The notes below the pieces were generated by a model. The model did not search any database. It saw only the letters and a program-made list of their open reading frames with translations, and had not been told where the DNA came from. A stretch of 64,000 bases of DNA from Acutalibacter sp. 1XD8-33 (lineage in GTDB: Bacteria; Bacillota; Clostridia; Oscillospirales; Acutalibacteraceae), in assembly GCF_003612555.1 (NCBI RefSeq), contig NZ_RAZF01000004.1, positions 165,420-229,419 on the forward strand, read 5' to 3'. Position numbers and translations under genes: made by a program. Numbering within the stretch: the first letter of the stretch is position 1; every line of letters starts with the position of its first letter. Shown in pieces: positions 17,031-24,828 of the stretch.

Positions 17031-18353
17031 TCATGTTTGCTGAAAGTAAAGGCCGCCCATTTTAAGCTGTATGCCACAGAACATGGCTGTCGGATTGACG
17101 GCTTTTCCGGCACCTGTTGGCTGCTTTTTTCTGATTTGAGCATACCCTTCCATACCCTGTTTGAATGTGGGGTAAGCATCCGCGTACTGACCGTTTTGCG
17201 TACACCAGTCCCGGTATTCACGGTAAACATCTTCGGTTCTGACTTCACCGTCTGGGTCGGGCGTGAGCATTTCCTCAACGAATCTTGTCAGCTTGTCGCT
17301 GTCATGCTGATACTTTGCGGTAGCATTTTGCACCGATTCCGGCGGCTCAAACCCTGTTTCCTGCATGAGCCAAAGACCATCCAGACACCAATTCAACACG
17401 CCGGGCAGCTCATTTTCCAAGCGTTTTTTGAGGGTTTTATCCTGTTCTTCCGGCGAAAAATGCCGGTTAAACGGCAAGACTTTCACCCTTCCCGAGCTGA
17501 AAACCGTCACGTCATTTGCTTTTGGCAGGTGATTTGTGTTGATGAAAAGTTTGAACTTGGGCTTGAACTCGAAGCTGTTTTCGTTGAGAAACCGGGTGAT
17601 CATGGTGTCGTTGCCGGTCAGTGTCTTCACCAAAGCCGCGCTCAAAACCATCTACTTGTCCGGCTCTGAGATGTTCACAGCCCTGGCTCCGGCCAGCTTT
17701 GCTATGTCCTCCGAGGGCCCGGAGCTGTTGTAGTTCTGCCGCAGGGCTATGGTTTCGGGCCGTGCCGCCTTGCCGTAGCCCAGGGCCTTTTGGAGGTAAG
17801 CGGCAAGGTCAAAATCGCCCAGCATAACGTCCTTGATGGTGCGCTCCCACAGTTCTGAGCGGGCCTCCGGGTCGTACTTCACGCCGGAAATTGTTGCCAG
17901 CATATCGGCAGGGTTGTGTTCATGGAACACCATCGTTTGTAAATCCAGCGTGCCATTTGTGCAGTTGAACAAGTCTGGCTTGCTATCAAAGTCGCTGAGT
18001 TTTTCCGGGTAAATGCCCATCGCGTCTTTCAGAATTATCTCCCGGTAGTGGCGAATCTGCCACCGCTCCACGGCCTTGCGGTACTCGTTGCGTTCGCGGC
18101 CCTCGGGTAGGGAGAGGGCATAAATCACCAGCTCATCCGCAAGTTTTTTACATAGCTCCATGACTTGGAGGTTGCAGGGGTCCGGCTCCCAGGGCTTGCC
18201 GGTGAAGATGCACCACATCTTCCGCTCGGGGACGTAGCGGGCGACGTCGCGGTAATAATCGGCGAACAGATTGCTGTTGCCGATGTCGGTCGTTGTGTAT
18301 CGGGAGTTAGCTTCAGGCACGAATTTAACCAGACAGTTAGAGAAATTTGTCAT
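17031..18353 (-). pseudogene. Phage/plasmid DNA primase-helicase (D5/P4 type), deleted and interrupted
   Basis: The N-terminal part (ATG 18353, AAGGAGG upstream) has the D5-N block DIGNSNLFADYYRDVARYVPE, LFNCTNGTLDLQTM and SGVKYDPEAR. It then passes from LQKALGY straight to GKAARPETIA; the Walker A segment (FILYGATTRNGKGT in relatives) is deleted. The frame reaches EPDK and hits TAG at 17652-17654, and the same frame goes on with MVLSAALVKTLTGND to 17031, carrying SSGRVKVLPFNRHF and ILNWCLDGL. Two independent lesions, a loss of the ATP site and an in-frame nonsense codon, make it inactive. It was once the replication gene of a plasmid-like or phage-like element. Confidence 0.85.
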
Positions 18354-18514
18354 CGCTTCACCCCCTCCTTTGCCTTCTCCCAGGCCTTTTTCTCCCAATA
18401 GCGGCGGTTCATCTCCCTCACTTTATCGGGATTTTTCTTGCGCCATTGGCGCTGGTACTCTCGCTGGGCCTCACGCGCCAGCTCTTGAATGGCTTTTGTT
18501 TCTGCTGTAGAAAT
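18350..18514 (-). CDS. Small basic phage-type protein upstream of the primase, start damaged or non-canonical
   Basis: The minus-strand frame reads TAETKAIQELAREAQREYQ, QRQWRKKNPDKV and NRRYWEKKAWEKAKEG and stops with TGA overlapping the primase ATG (ATGA), so the two were translationally coupled. Similar short basic proteins precede primases in clostridial phage-like elements. A GGAGG is present just upstream, but the only codons at the right distance are ATT or ACA, so the ATG seems to have been lost. It is too short for a gene call by length. Confidence 0.45.
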   Translation of the reverse strand: MSTAETKAIQELAREAQREYQRQWRKKNPDKVREMNRRYWEKKAWEKAKEGVKR

Positions 18515-18534
18515 TCCTCCTTTGTGATAGCCGC

Positions 18535-18577
18535 TTGACAGTGGCTGTATTTCTTGCTATACTCAGTATATAGCAAG
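18535..18577 (+). promoter_or_regulatory. Promoter and self-operator of the XRE regulator
   Basis: TTGACA (18535-18540) and TATACT (18558-18563) are 17 bp apart. The inverted repeat CTTGCTATA (18553-18561) / TATAGCAAG (18569-18577), with a 7-nt centre, covers the -10 box, the usual place for binding of a lambda-like repressor to its own promoter. The primase unit diverges to the left, so it may control both sides. Confidence 0.65.
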
Positions 18578-18655
18578 AAAAAGATAAAGCCAATGTTTCT
18601 TTCTACATTTACAAAATCGCAAGAAAATCGCACACTACAAAAGGAGGTAGATTTC

Positions 18656-19294
18656 TTGTCAGACAAATATAATGACATATTCCCAACCCGGCTCAGACAG
18701 CTAATTGAAGAAAAACCTACTACCATCACAGCGGTTGCAAGGGAGCTGGGTATATCACGACAGGCAGTTAGCCAATACACCATGGGTATAGGACAGCCGA
18801 ACGCTGACAAGCTGCTGCAAATAGCAGAGTATTTCGATGTGTCCTGTGACTGGCTGGTGGGGCGGCAGGGCGGGGCCAAGAGCCTTGATATGGATTTGGC
18901 TGGGGTGTGTAAGTTTCTCAATATGAGCGAGGAAAGTGTTGCGTTTTTGCGAGAATTTGGAGAATTTTCAAAAGACTATCCCGGAACATTGGGCGCGCTC
19001 TTTGCCAGTGAGGAGTTCCGTGAGGTTATGAAAAGTATGCTGAGATACCGCTTCAGCCTGGAAGTACAGAAGATTGCCGAGGGCAAAAAAATGGAAAGAA
19101 GAGAGAAAAACAAATTGCTGAACGCCGTTTTCATTGAACACTTTCTCGCTACAAACAGCCTGGGGAATGTTATTCGAGATTGGGAAACTGAAATAATAGG
19201 AGAGAAGAAAAGCGTTTCTGATAGTATCTACGAAACACTAAAAGCTGAGCAAGATAAAGACTCTGAGCTAAAACCGTCATTTTGTCGGTTTTAG
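18656..19294 (+). CDS. XRE-family repressor
   Basis: The 212-residue protein has an N-terminal HTH (RLRQLIEEKPTTITAVARE, then GISRQAVSQYTMGIGQPNADK, about residues 11-50) and the linker FDVSCDWLVG that is typical of phage-type XRE repressors. The rest is a helical domain of unknown function. The TTG start is chosen because AAAGGAGG lies 8 bases upstream. The frame is open earlier but overlaps the promoter/operator. It probably represses itself through the palindrome at 18553-18577. It is convergent with nothing and ends in a hairpin. Confidence 0.8.
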   Translation: MSDKYNDIFPTRLRQLIEEKPTTITAVARELGISRQAVSQYTMGIGQPNADKLLQIAEYFDVSCDWLVGRQGGAKSLDMDLAGVCKFLNMSEESVAFLREFGEFSKDYPGTLGALFASEEFREVMKSMLRYRFSLEVQKIAEGKKMERREKNKLLNAVFIEHFLATNSLGNVIRDWETEIIGEKKSVSDSIYETLKAEQDKDSELKPSFCRF

Positions 19295-19295
19295 A

Positions 19296-19322
19296 ACGTG
19301 ACGGAAATAATTTCCGTCACGT
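19296..19322 (+). terminator. Hairpin after the XRE regulator
   Basis: ACGTGACGGAAA (19296-19307) and TTTCCGTCACGT (19311-19322) form a perfect 12-bp stem with a 3-nt loop starting 2 bases after the stop codon. No U-tract follows, so it may be a weak terminator or an operator. The 370 bp after it hold no gene; GCGGACAAAATGTCCGTGA near 19470 is another short hairpin. Confidence 0.55.
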
Positions 19323-19550
19323 CAAGACAGTAATTTGCTCAGCGATAAAAAGTCGTTGACCAGAACAGCAATTTGTCGTTTTGATTTTGCGGGGTGGTGG
19401 TTGCGGATTACGCCACCACCAGAAAACAACGTGGGCGAAACTGTTTCGGCGACGTTGCAACAAAATGGTCGCGGACAAAATGTCCGTGACCATCCTTACA
19501 GAATATTTTGTGTCTATAAGTTCATTTTCCCTCAAATCCCCATTGCGTAA

Positions 19551-19579
19551 TTGAAATATCTCTGCGAATATGGTATAAT
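19551..19579 (+). promoter_or_regulatory. Promoter of the kinase-ASCH cassette
   Basis: TTGAAA (19551-19556) and TATAAT (19574-19579) are 17 bp apart, with a 113-nt leader before the kinase gene. Confidence 0.65.
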
Positions 19580-19692
19580 TACTTATAAATAGTGCAGTTT
19601 GTGTCGAACACCTATTCTCACTATAGACAAAGCGATATAATTTGATAAAATGAAACTATAATGTCATTACAATAAAAAAGAGAGGACAGAAA

Positions 19693-20238
19693 ATGGAAAC
19701 TATTTTTATCGCAGGAGTTTATGGCGTAGGAAAGAGTACCTTGTGTAGGTCGTTAGGCAATTCCTTAAACATTCCATCTTTCTCTGCTGGAGATTTAATA
19801 AGCAAGATAAATGGCGAAGATTACAAACAAAGCAAGGCCGTAAAGGATGCGGTATACAATCAAGAAGTACTTGTTTCTGAGGTCGAACTAAAACTGAAAA
19901 AGCATCCAATAATTTTGCTTGCGGGACATTTTTGCATTTTTAATGAACAGAATCATGTTGAGGTGTTGCCATATGGGGTGTTTGAAAAGCTACATATAAA
20001 ACAAATACTGCTTTTGGACGCTGATACAAACCAGATAATTAGCAATTTACTGTCAAGGGATAAGAAATTCTACGACTATGAACAGGTTGTATGCCTGCAA
20101 AAAGAAGAACAAACTGTTGCTAGACATATTGCGAATCTCATAGAGTGTCCGCTTGATGTCCATTATATGTCTTATGACGCAAACGATTCAGCGCATTGCG
20201 TTTCTATACTTACGAAAAACGGCATCATTTTTGATTGA
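19693..20238 (+). CDS. P-loop kinase-like ATPase
   Basis: The 181-residue protein starts with a Walker A motif (FIAGVYGVGKSTL, residues 5-17), continues with IILLAGHFCIF as a probable Walker B strand and has an adenylate-kinase-like layout with a LSRDKKFYDYE lid region. Such small AAA-18-type kinases act on nucleotides or other small molecules; the substrate is unknown. AGAGGA precedes the ATG. It is the first gene of an AT-rich unit with the ASCH gene 33 bp downstream. Base composition is clearly lower in GC than the chromosome, so it is imported cargo of the skin-like element. Confidence 0.7.
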   Translation: METIFIAGVYGVGKSTLCRSLGNSLNIPSFSAGDLISKINGEDYKQSKAVKDAVYNQEVLVSEVELKLKKHPIILLAGHFCIFNEQNHVEVLPYGVFEKLHIKQILLLDADTNQIISNLLSRDKKFYDYEQVVCLQKEEQTVARHIANLIECPLDVHYMSYDANDSAHCVSILTKNGIIFD

Positions 20239-20271
20239 AAACTTATATCACTATTCGACGGAGGTACATGC

Positions 20272-20682
20272 GTGACAGCTATTCTTATATCGATCAAGCC
20301 TAAATACATTGAGAAGATATTATCTGGCGAGAAAACATATGAATACCGCAGAAAAATGGCTCGTAAGAAACCCTCCATAATGATTATCTATTGTACTGCT
20401 CCTGTCAGTAAAGTAATTGCATATACGAAGATCATCAGCCAATTAAGCGCTTCTCCAGATGCTTTATGGAACATGACTAAATCAGGTGCAGGAATCAGTT
20501 ATGATGAATACATGAGATACTTTTCCAATTCTAAGATAGCATACGCATATGAGATTGGAGAAGTAATAAAATTCAATTGTCCCAGGGAACTTCTGGATTA
20601 TGGCATAGATCATGCGCCGCAATCATTTATATACATCAATACTGACCATGAAATCTGTGTGCCGAACTGTGATAGGCTATGA
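20272..20682 (+). CDS. ASCH-domain protein
   Basis: ILISIKPKYIEKILSGEKTYEYRRKM (residues 4-29) is the first strand and loop of an ASCH domain, a PUA-like fold that binds RNA or nucleotides and in some proteins hydrolyses N4-acetylcytidine or similar. The rest (SKIAYAYEIGEVIKF) fits the beta barrel. The GTG start has GGAGGTAC 9 bases upstream. It sits between the kinase-like gene and a membrane-anchored protein with 10 bp to the latter, so the three are probably one operon. Confidence 0.72.
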   Translation: MTAILISIKPKYIEKILSGEKTYEYRRKMARKKPSIMIIYCTAPVSKVIAYTKIISQLSASPDALWNMTKSGAGISYDEYMRYFSNSKIAYAYEIGEVIKFNCPRELLDYGIDHAPQSFIYINTDHEICVPNCDRL

Positions 20683-20692
20683 GGTGAGAATA

Positions 20693-21754
20693 ATGGAGAG
20701 TTTTGCGTTTTGGTATAAAGAACGCGAGAATGAATCTGGTGTATCTGTGTCAGATGAGTCTGGTGAATTGGCTGCGCATGTGCATTTCAATTTATGGTGT
20801 GAATGTGGTTGGAAAAAAGAGAAGGAACACTTACAAGGCACTGATTACCCGTATTTGGATATTGGATTCCGGGTGAAGAGACTTTCAAAAGCACAGGCAT
20901 TATTTTTCTTCCTGCCTTTTTCTATAACTGAAGCGAAAAAAATGCAATGTATCGAGGATCTTGGGAGAAAATTTCTTGAAAACGCTTTGCTGGCTGATGC
21001 TCTATTCAATGATAGCCATCACGTTACGATTTCTGCTAACAAGAAAGAAATTGATGTGCGCTGTACATCGAAGGATGATCATTTTAAAATCTATCAATTG
21101 GATATCGTAAATGACATAAGTCTCGAAGCCTTTGGTGAAGGAACCATACTCGAGATAAAAACAGGTCGTATACTAAGTAATATGGATGAATCTGAGCAGG
21201 AATCGGACTACTATTTCCGATTTCGCATAAAAAACCAACCCCTTGATTTTCTGATTCATCGATATAAGCCGCCGACCGGAGTCATCCAAGGGCTATTTAA
21301 TACTACATATATGATTGATTTTCGTTACCATAACATTCGCGGACTTCATAATACTCTCGTCGAGCGTTTCCACGAAAAACTGAATCATCCCGTTCCGGTT
21401 CAACAACTTCATTTCTTCTTAATGACGAAGGCATACGTCGATGTATCCAACACAAATTTCAAAGTCAGGAAAATCGAACAAGATGTTTGGAAAGACTATG
21501 TTGATGGGCTTGATACAGAAGATTTGGTGGCCTACCATTATGCTGACAAACCCAAGACAGAGAGTAACTCGAAATATATCGATTCCAGTGAACTTTTCGC
21601 TAAATTCAGAGTTGAGCAGCAGGTTATATGGCGGTATGTTCTTATTACTCTCGGACTTGGTGCAGTGGGATCACTCTTAGGAAGTAGTATTTTGGCGTTG
21701 AAAGACATTATTTGGCAACTGATTTGCAAATTTCTCTTGACACCGCCTACCTAA
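20693..21754 (+). CDS. Unrecognised protein with a single C-terminal membrane anchor
   Basis: I do not recognise this 353-residue protein. It is mostly soluble, with mixed beta/alpha character and no obvious catalytic motif. Near the end, VIWRYVLITLGLGAVGSLLG (about residues 314-333) is a membrane segment, followed by a second hydrophobic stretch to the C-terminus, so the bulk would face the cytoplasm as a tail-anchored protein. The ATG at 20693 is preceded by GAGGTGAG. The ORF is open further upstream but overlaps the ASCH gene. It is AT-rich like its two operon partners. A role as a membrane effector is a guess. Confidence 0.6.
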   Translation: MESFAFWYKERENESGVSVSDESGELAAHVHFNLWCECGWKKEKEHLQGTDYPYLDIGFRVKRLSKAQALFFFLPFSITEAKKMQCIEDLGRKFLENALLADALFNDSHHVTISANKKEIDVRCTSKDDHFKIYQLDIVNDISLEAFGEGTILEIKTGRILSNMDESEQESDYYFRFRIKNQPLDFLIHRYKPPTGVIQGLFNTTYMIDFRYHNIRGLHNTLVERFHEKLNHPVPVQQLHFFLMTKAYVDVSNTNFKVRKIEQDVWKDYVDGLDTEDLVAYHYADKPKTESNSKYIDSSELFAKFRVEQQVIWRYVLITLGLGAVGSLLGSSILALKDIIWQLICKFLLTPPT

Positions 21755-21776
21755 AAGCATATAATATATTACCTTC

Positions 21777-21805
21777 TTGACAATATTGGCTCAACTGTGT
21801 ATAAT
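21777..21805 (+). promoter_or_regulatory. Strong promoter of the GNAT gene
   Basis: Perfect TTGACA (21777-21782) and TATAAT (21800-21805) are spaced 17 bp, with a 26-nt leader to the ATG and AAGGGAGG as the RBS. Confidence 0.85.
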
Positions 21806-21830
21806 GTAATATGGAAGGGAGGCTCTACTT

Positions 21831-22379
21831 ATGGACAATATAACTATCCAGCAACTTAGAAAAGTTGACTCGGATTCAGTTCGGATGGTTGGTACTTCCT
21901 TGGCTTTTCTGCGGGACGATTATCCTGGTTTTGGACACTGGTATAATCAGACAGTTGTTCCTTCCATTGGAGACAATCGGATGGTTTTCTTTGCGTCGCC
22001 TCAAGGCGACTGCAATCGTTTGGCTGGTGCAATGATATTGAAGAAGACTTTCTATGAAAAAAAGATTTGCACATTATACATTCCTGACGACTTCCGTGGA
22101 CGCGGTATTGGTACGGCGTTTATGAAGAAAGCAATCATAACACTAGGTGACAGACATCCCGTCATTACGGTTTCAGAGCCGCGAGTAACTGAGTTTGATT
22201 CTTTCCTACAGCGATTTGGTTTCAAGTTGTATGACAGCTATAGTGGGTATTATCGTTCTGGTTTTCACGAGTTATCATATAATGGCCCTATCGAGCCATT
22301 GGAGTGTAACCCCAAAAAGGTCGTCTACTATTTTATGCCTGGATTCATTTCACAAGTGCCTTCTGTCACTTGTTGTTAA
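21831..22379 (+). CDS. GNAT N-acetyltransferase
   Basis: The 182-residue protein carries the GNAT acetyl-CoA site ICTLYIPDDFRGRGIGTAFMKKA (about residues 79-101, the R/Q-x-x-G-x-G/A motif) and a C-terminal FLQRFGFKLYDSYSGYY block. The substrate is unknown; toxin-type, antibiotic-modifying and protein acetyltransferases share this fold. It has its own consensus promoter and a strong terminator, so it is expressed independently within the skin-like element, beside the kinase-ASCH cassette. It is AT-rich. Confidence 0.8.
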   Translation: MDNITIQQLRKVDSDSVRMVGTSLAFLRDDYPGFGHWYNQTVVPSIGDNRMVFFASPQGDCNRLAGAMILKKTFYEKKICTLYIPDDFRGRGIGTAFMKKAIITLGDRHPVITVSEPRVTEFDSFLQRFGFKLYDSYSGYYRSGFHELSYNGPIEPLECNPKKVVYYFMPGFISQVPSVTCC

Positions 22380-22384
22380 GAGAC

Positions 22385-22428
22385 AAGAAGAGAACCATCT
22401 TTGGTTTCAAGGATGGTTCTCTTCTTTT
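22385..22428 (+). terminator. Terminator of the GNAT gene
   Basis: AAGAAGAGAACCATC (22385-22399) pairs with GATGGTTCTCTTCTT (22412-22426) over 15 bp and is followed by TT. The 260 bp between it and the recombinase hold a TATACT (22656-22661) as a possible -10 but no gene. Confidence 0.85.
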
Positions 22429-22695
22429 GGCAAAAACGATGGCAATAGAAATGCAAGCGCACGCTAAAAAAATATTGAGCATACTAAAAGGTAAATCTGA
22501 GCGCTCAAGACTTCTAGCGAAGAGATTTAGCACCTCCGTAATCCGGGTATCTTCCTTCGAAATACAGTGTGGATAGTTGATGTTCTATATTTCTTTCTGT
22601 TATAAGGTGGTAAAATTTTTTCCAATTTATTCTGTACTCCTCCGCTACTCTATGCTATACTATACCAAAACACCTATCATGAAGGAGCCCCCACC

Positions 22696-24381
22696 ATGCC
22701 AACCGCCATCTACTCCCGCAAATCCAAATTCACAGGCAAAGGCGAAAGCATCGGCAACCAGATCGACCTCTGCCGCGAATACATCGCACTGCACTCCGGC
22801 GAGGAAACCGCCCGCACCGCCCTAATCTTCGAGGACGAGGGCTTCTCCGGCGGCAACCTAAACCGCCCGGCCTTCCAGCAGATGCTGAAAGCCGCCCGCA
22901 ACCACGAGATCAGCGCCATCGTGGTCTACCGCCTTGACCGTATCAGCCGCAACATCAGCGACTTCTCGGCGCTCATTGAGGAGCTGAGCCGCTTGAATGT
23001 GGCCTTCATCTCCATTCGGGAGCAGTTCGACACCGGCAGCCCCATGGGCCGGGCCATGATGTACATCGCCTCGGTGTTCTCTCAGCTGGAGCGGGAGACC
23101 ATCGCCGAGCGCATCCGGGACAACATGCACGAGCTGGCAAAGACAGGCCGCTGGCTGGGGGGCAACACCCCCACCGGCTACGCCTCCGAGAGCGTCCAGA
23201 CTGTCACGGTGGACGGCAAGGCACGCAAAGCCTGCAAGCTCCGGCTTATCCCGGAGGAGGCCGGACTGGTCAAGGAAATTTTCGCTCTCTACGCCGAGAG
23301 CGACTCCCTCTCCAAAACCGAGGCTGAGCTTCGCCGCCAGAATGTCAAGACCAAGACGGGCCGGGACTTCACCCGGTTCGCTGTCAAGAATATCCTGCAA
23401 AACCCGGTCTACCTGCTGGCCGACCAGGAGGCATACCAATATTTCACAGAGAACGAGGCTGAGCTGTTCTCTCCTCCCGCCGACTTTGACGGCCTCCACG
23501 GTATTCTCGCCTACAACCGCACTGACCAGGAGAAGGGCCGGGCCACTGTCTACCTGCCGGTCAAGGAGTGGATTGTCACCGTGGGCCAGCATGAGGGGCT
23601 GATACCGGGCCGCGAGTGGGTGAAGGTGCAGGCGAGCCTGGAGCAGAACCGCTCCAAGTCCTACCGCAAGCCCAGGAGCAACCAGGCCCTCCTTACCGGC
23701 CTGCTGTTCTGCTCCTGCGGCAGCCGGATGTACCCCAAGACCTCCAAGCGGCTGGGTGCGGACGGTCAGCCCCTTTACACCTACATCTGCAAGCGCAAGG
23801 AGCACAGCCAGGGGAGCCAATGCGCCCAGAAAAACCTCAGCGGCAACCGGCTTGACGCCGCTGTTATTGAGGAAATCAAGGGGCTTACTGAGGACAAAGC
23901 GGCATTTCTCAGCCAGCTTGAAAAAAGCAAGAGCTTCTACTCCGGCGATCGCACCGGCTATGATGAACAGTTAGCCGGTCTACGCAAGGAGTGTGCCGAC
24001 GTTGAAAGCAAGCTCACCGCGCTGATTGATTCCCTTGCGGGGCTGGACAGTGCTACAGCCAAAAATCAGGTAGCAAAGCGCATAGATGAACTGAGCGGGC
24101 AGCAGGAAACCCTCCAAGCCCGGATAACCGAGCTGGAGGGCCTGACGGCTCAAAATGAGCTGAGTGCCGAAGAATTTGACATACTCGTTCAAATGCTTGC
24201 CAGCTTCCGCACCACCATAGACCTGCTGTCTATAGAGGAAAAACGCGCCGCCATCCGCACCGTGGTACAGAAGGTGATTTGGGACGGGGAAGCCGCCCAT
24301 GTGGTGCTGTTCGGGGCAGAGGGCGATGTTGACTATACCACTATCCCAGATTTGACTCTCTTATGTGAGGATAGCAAATGA
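22696..24381 (+). CDS. Serine recombinase of the sigK element (SpoIVCA-type)
   Basis: This is the expected excisionase of the skin-like element. The resolvase domain begins at once (AIYSRKSKFTGKGESI; YxRxS with Ser10) and has VVYRLDRISRN, FDTGSPMGRAMMYIASVFSQ and LERETIAERIRDN. A recombinase domain (about residues 150-260), a zinc ribbon (LFCSCGSRMYPKTSK, then YICKRKEHSQGSQCAQKN) and a coiled coil (about 425-500) follow. GAAGGAG precedes the ATG. Its stop TGA (24379-24381) is made of the last two element bases and the first base of the sigK 3' part, so the gene ends exactly at the junction. In the excised circle it would lose the stop. Known relatives are expressed in the mother cell; no clear sigma-E promoter could be set here. 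Confidence 0.9.
   Translation: MPTAIYSRKSKFTGKGESIGNQIDLCREYIALHSGEETARTALIFEDEGFSGGNLNRPAFQQMLKAARNHEISAIVVYRLDRISRNISDFSALIEELSRLNVAFISIREQFDTGSPMGRAMMYIASVFSQLERETIAERIRDNMHELAKTGRWLGGNTPTGYASESVQTVTVDGKARKACKLRLIPEEAGLVKEIFALYAESDSLSKTEAELRRQNVKTKTGRDFTRFAVKNILQNPVYLLADQEAYQYFTENEAELFSPPADFDGLHGILAYNRTDQEKGRATVYLPVKEWIVTVGQHEGLIPGREWVKVQASLEQNRSKSYRKPRSNQALLTGLLFCSCGSRMYPKTSKRLGADGQPLYTYICKRKEHSQGSQCAQKNLSGNRLDAAVIEEIKGLTEDKAAFLSQLEKSKSFYSGDRTGYDEQLAGLRKECADVESKLTALIDSLAGLDSATAKNQVAKRIDELSGQQETLQARITELEGLTAQNELSAEEFDILVQMLASFRTTIDLLSIEEKRAAIRTVVQKVIWDGEAAHVVLFGAEGDVDYTTIPDLTLLCEDSK
24363..24380 (+). other. Right attachment site of the skin-like element
   Basis: ATGTGAGGATAGC (24363-24375) followed by the core AAATG (24376-24380), then sigK sequence (AAATCCTG). 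Recombination with the left core gives TGTATTGAAAATGAAATCC, which reads CIENEI in the sigK frame. Confidence 0.75.
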
Positions 24382-24739
24382 AATCCTGATGTTCTTCCGT
24401 TCTGGGAAAAAGTCCGCTCAGGATGTATCCATCAACGAGCCCATTGACTCTGACAAGGATGGCAATGCCCTGACCCTGATGGATACCATGGCTGTGGACG
24501 ACACGGTGATTGACGATATTGATATCCGTATGAAAAGCGAAAAGCTCTATGACTATCTTCCTGTTCTGGAGCCCAGGGAGCGCAGCGTAATCTGCATGCG
24601 CTACGGCCTGGGAGGGCGCAAGCCGCTGGCCCAGCGGGAAGTAGCGGGAAAACTGGGGATCTCCCGTTCCTATGTGTCCCGTATTGAAAAACGCGCTTTG
24701 GAAAAATTACGGGTGCAATTTGAAACCGGGGATACTTGA
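24381..24739 (+). CDS. sigK: sigK, 3' part (regions 3-4 of sigma-K), interrupted
   Basis: This fragment begins at EILMFFRSGKKSAQDVSI, the exact continuation of the 5' part, and contains sigma region 4: RERSVICMRYGLG, then KLGISRSYVSRIEKRALEKL, the helix-turn-helix that reads the -35 box. It ends at 24739. There is no own ribosome-binding site at the junction; a GTG at 24365 in the same frame lies inside the recombinase gene. It is functional only after the element has been removed. The match of ISRSYVSRIEKRAL with sigma-K/sigma-E family members and the hydrophobic pro-sequence in the 5' part identify it as sigma-K and not sigma-E. Confidence 0.92.
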
Positions 24740-24828
24740 TTATTCCTGTAGAATGCTGTATAATATGACAGAAATATGCAAAATGCTCGTGATACCTGTT
24801 GCACAAAAATGAGGAAAGTGATGATGGT

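Larger units (their letters stand above)
14824..24377. mobile_element. skin-like sigK-intervening element, 9,554 bp
   Basis: The element splits sigK within CIEN-EILM, the same region where B. subtilis skin and the C. difficile sigK element are placed in known genomes. Its right border gene is a serine recombinase of the SpoIVCA type, and its boundaries share AAATG. Excision by recombination between the two cores restores the sigK frame exactly. The cargo is an HTH/zeta pair, MobC, a dead primase, an XRE regulator, an AT-rich four-gene cassette and the recombinase. It is shorter than the known skin elements I recall (about 48 kb in B. subtilis and about 15 kb in C. difficile). Excision during sporulation is inferred, not shown. 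Confidence 0.88.

Noticed and set aside
17652..17654. In-frame TAG codons (here and at 58050) as signs of amber recoding
   Set aside because: TAG is used as a normal stop, for example at the end of the NYN gene (11888-11890), and both interrupted genes have other damage.
16844..17669. Long plus-strand frame opposite the primase
   Set aside because: It is the shadow of the primase pseudogene and runs across noncoding palindromes.
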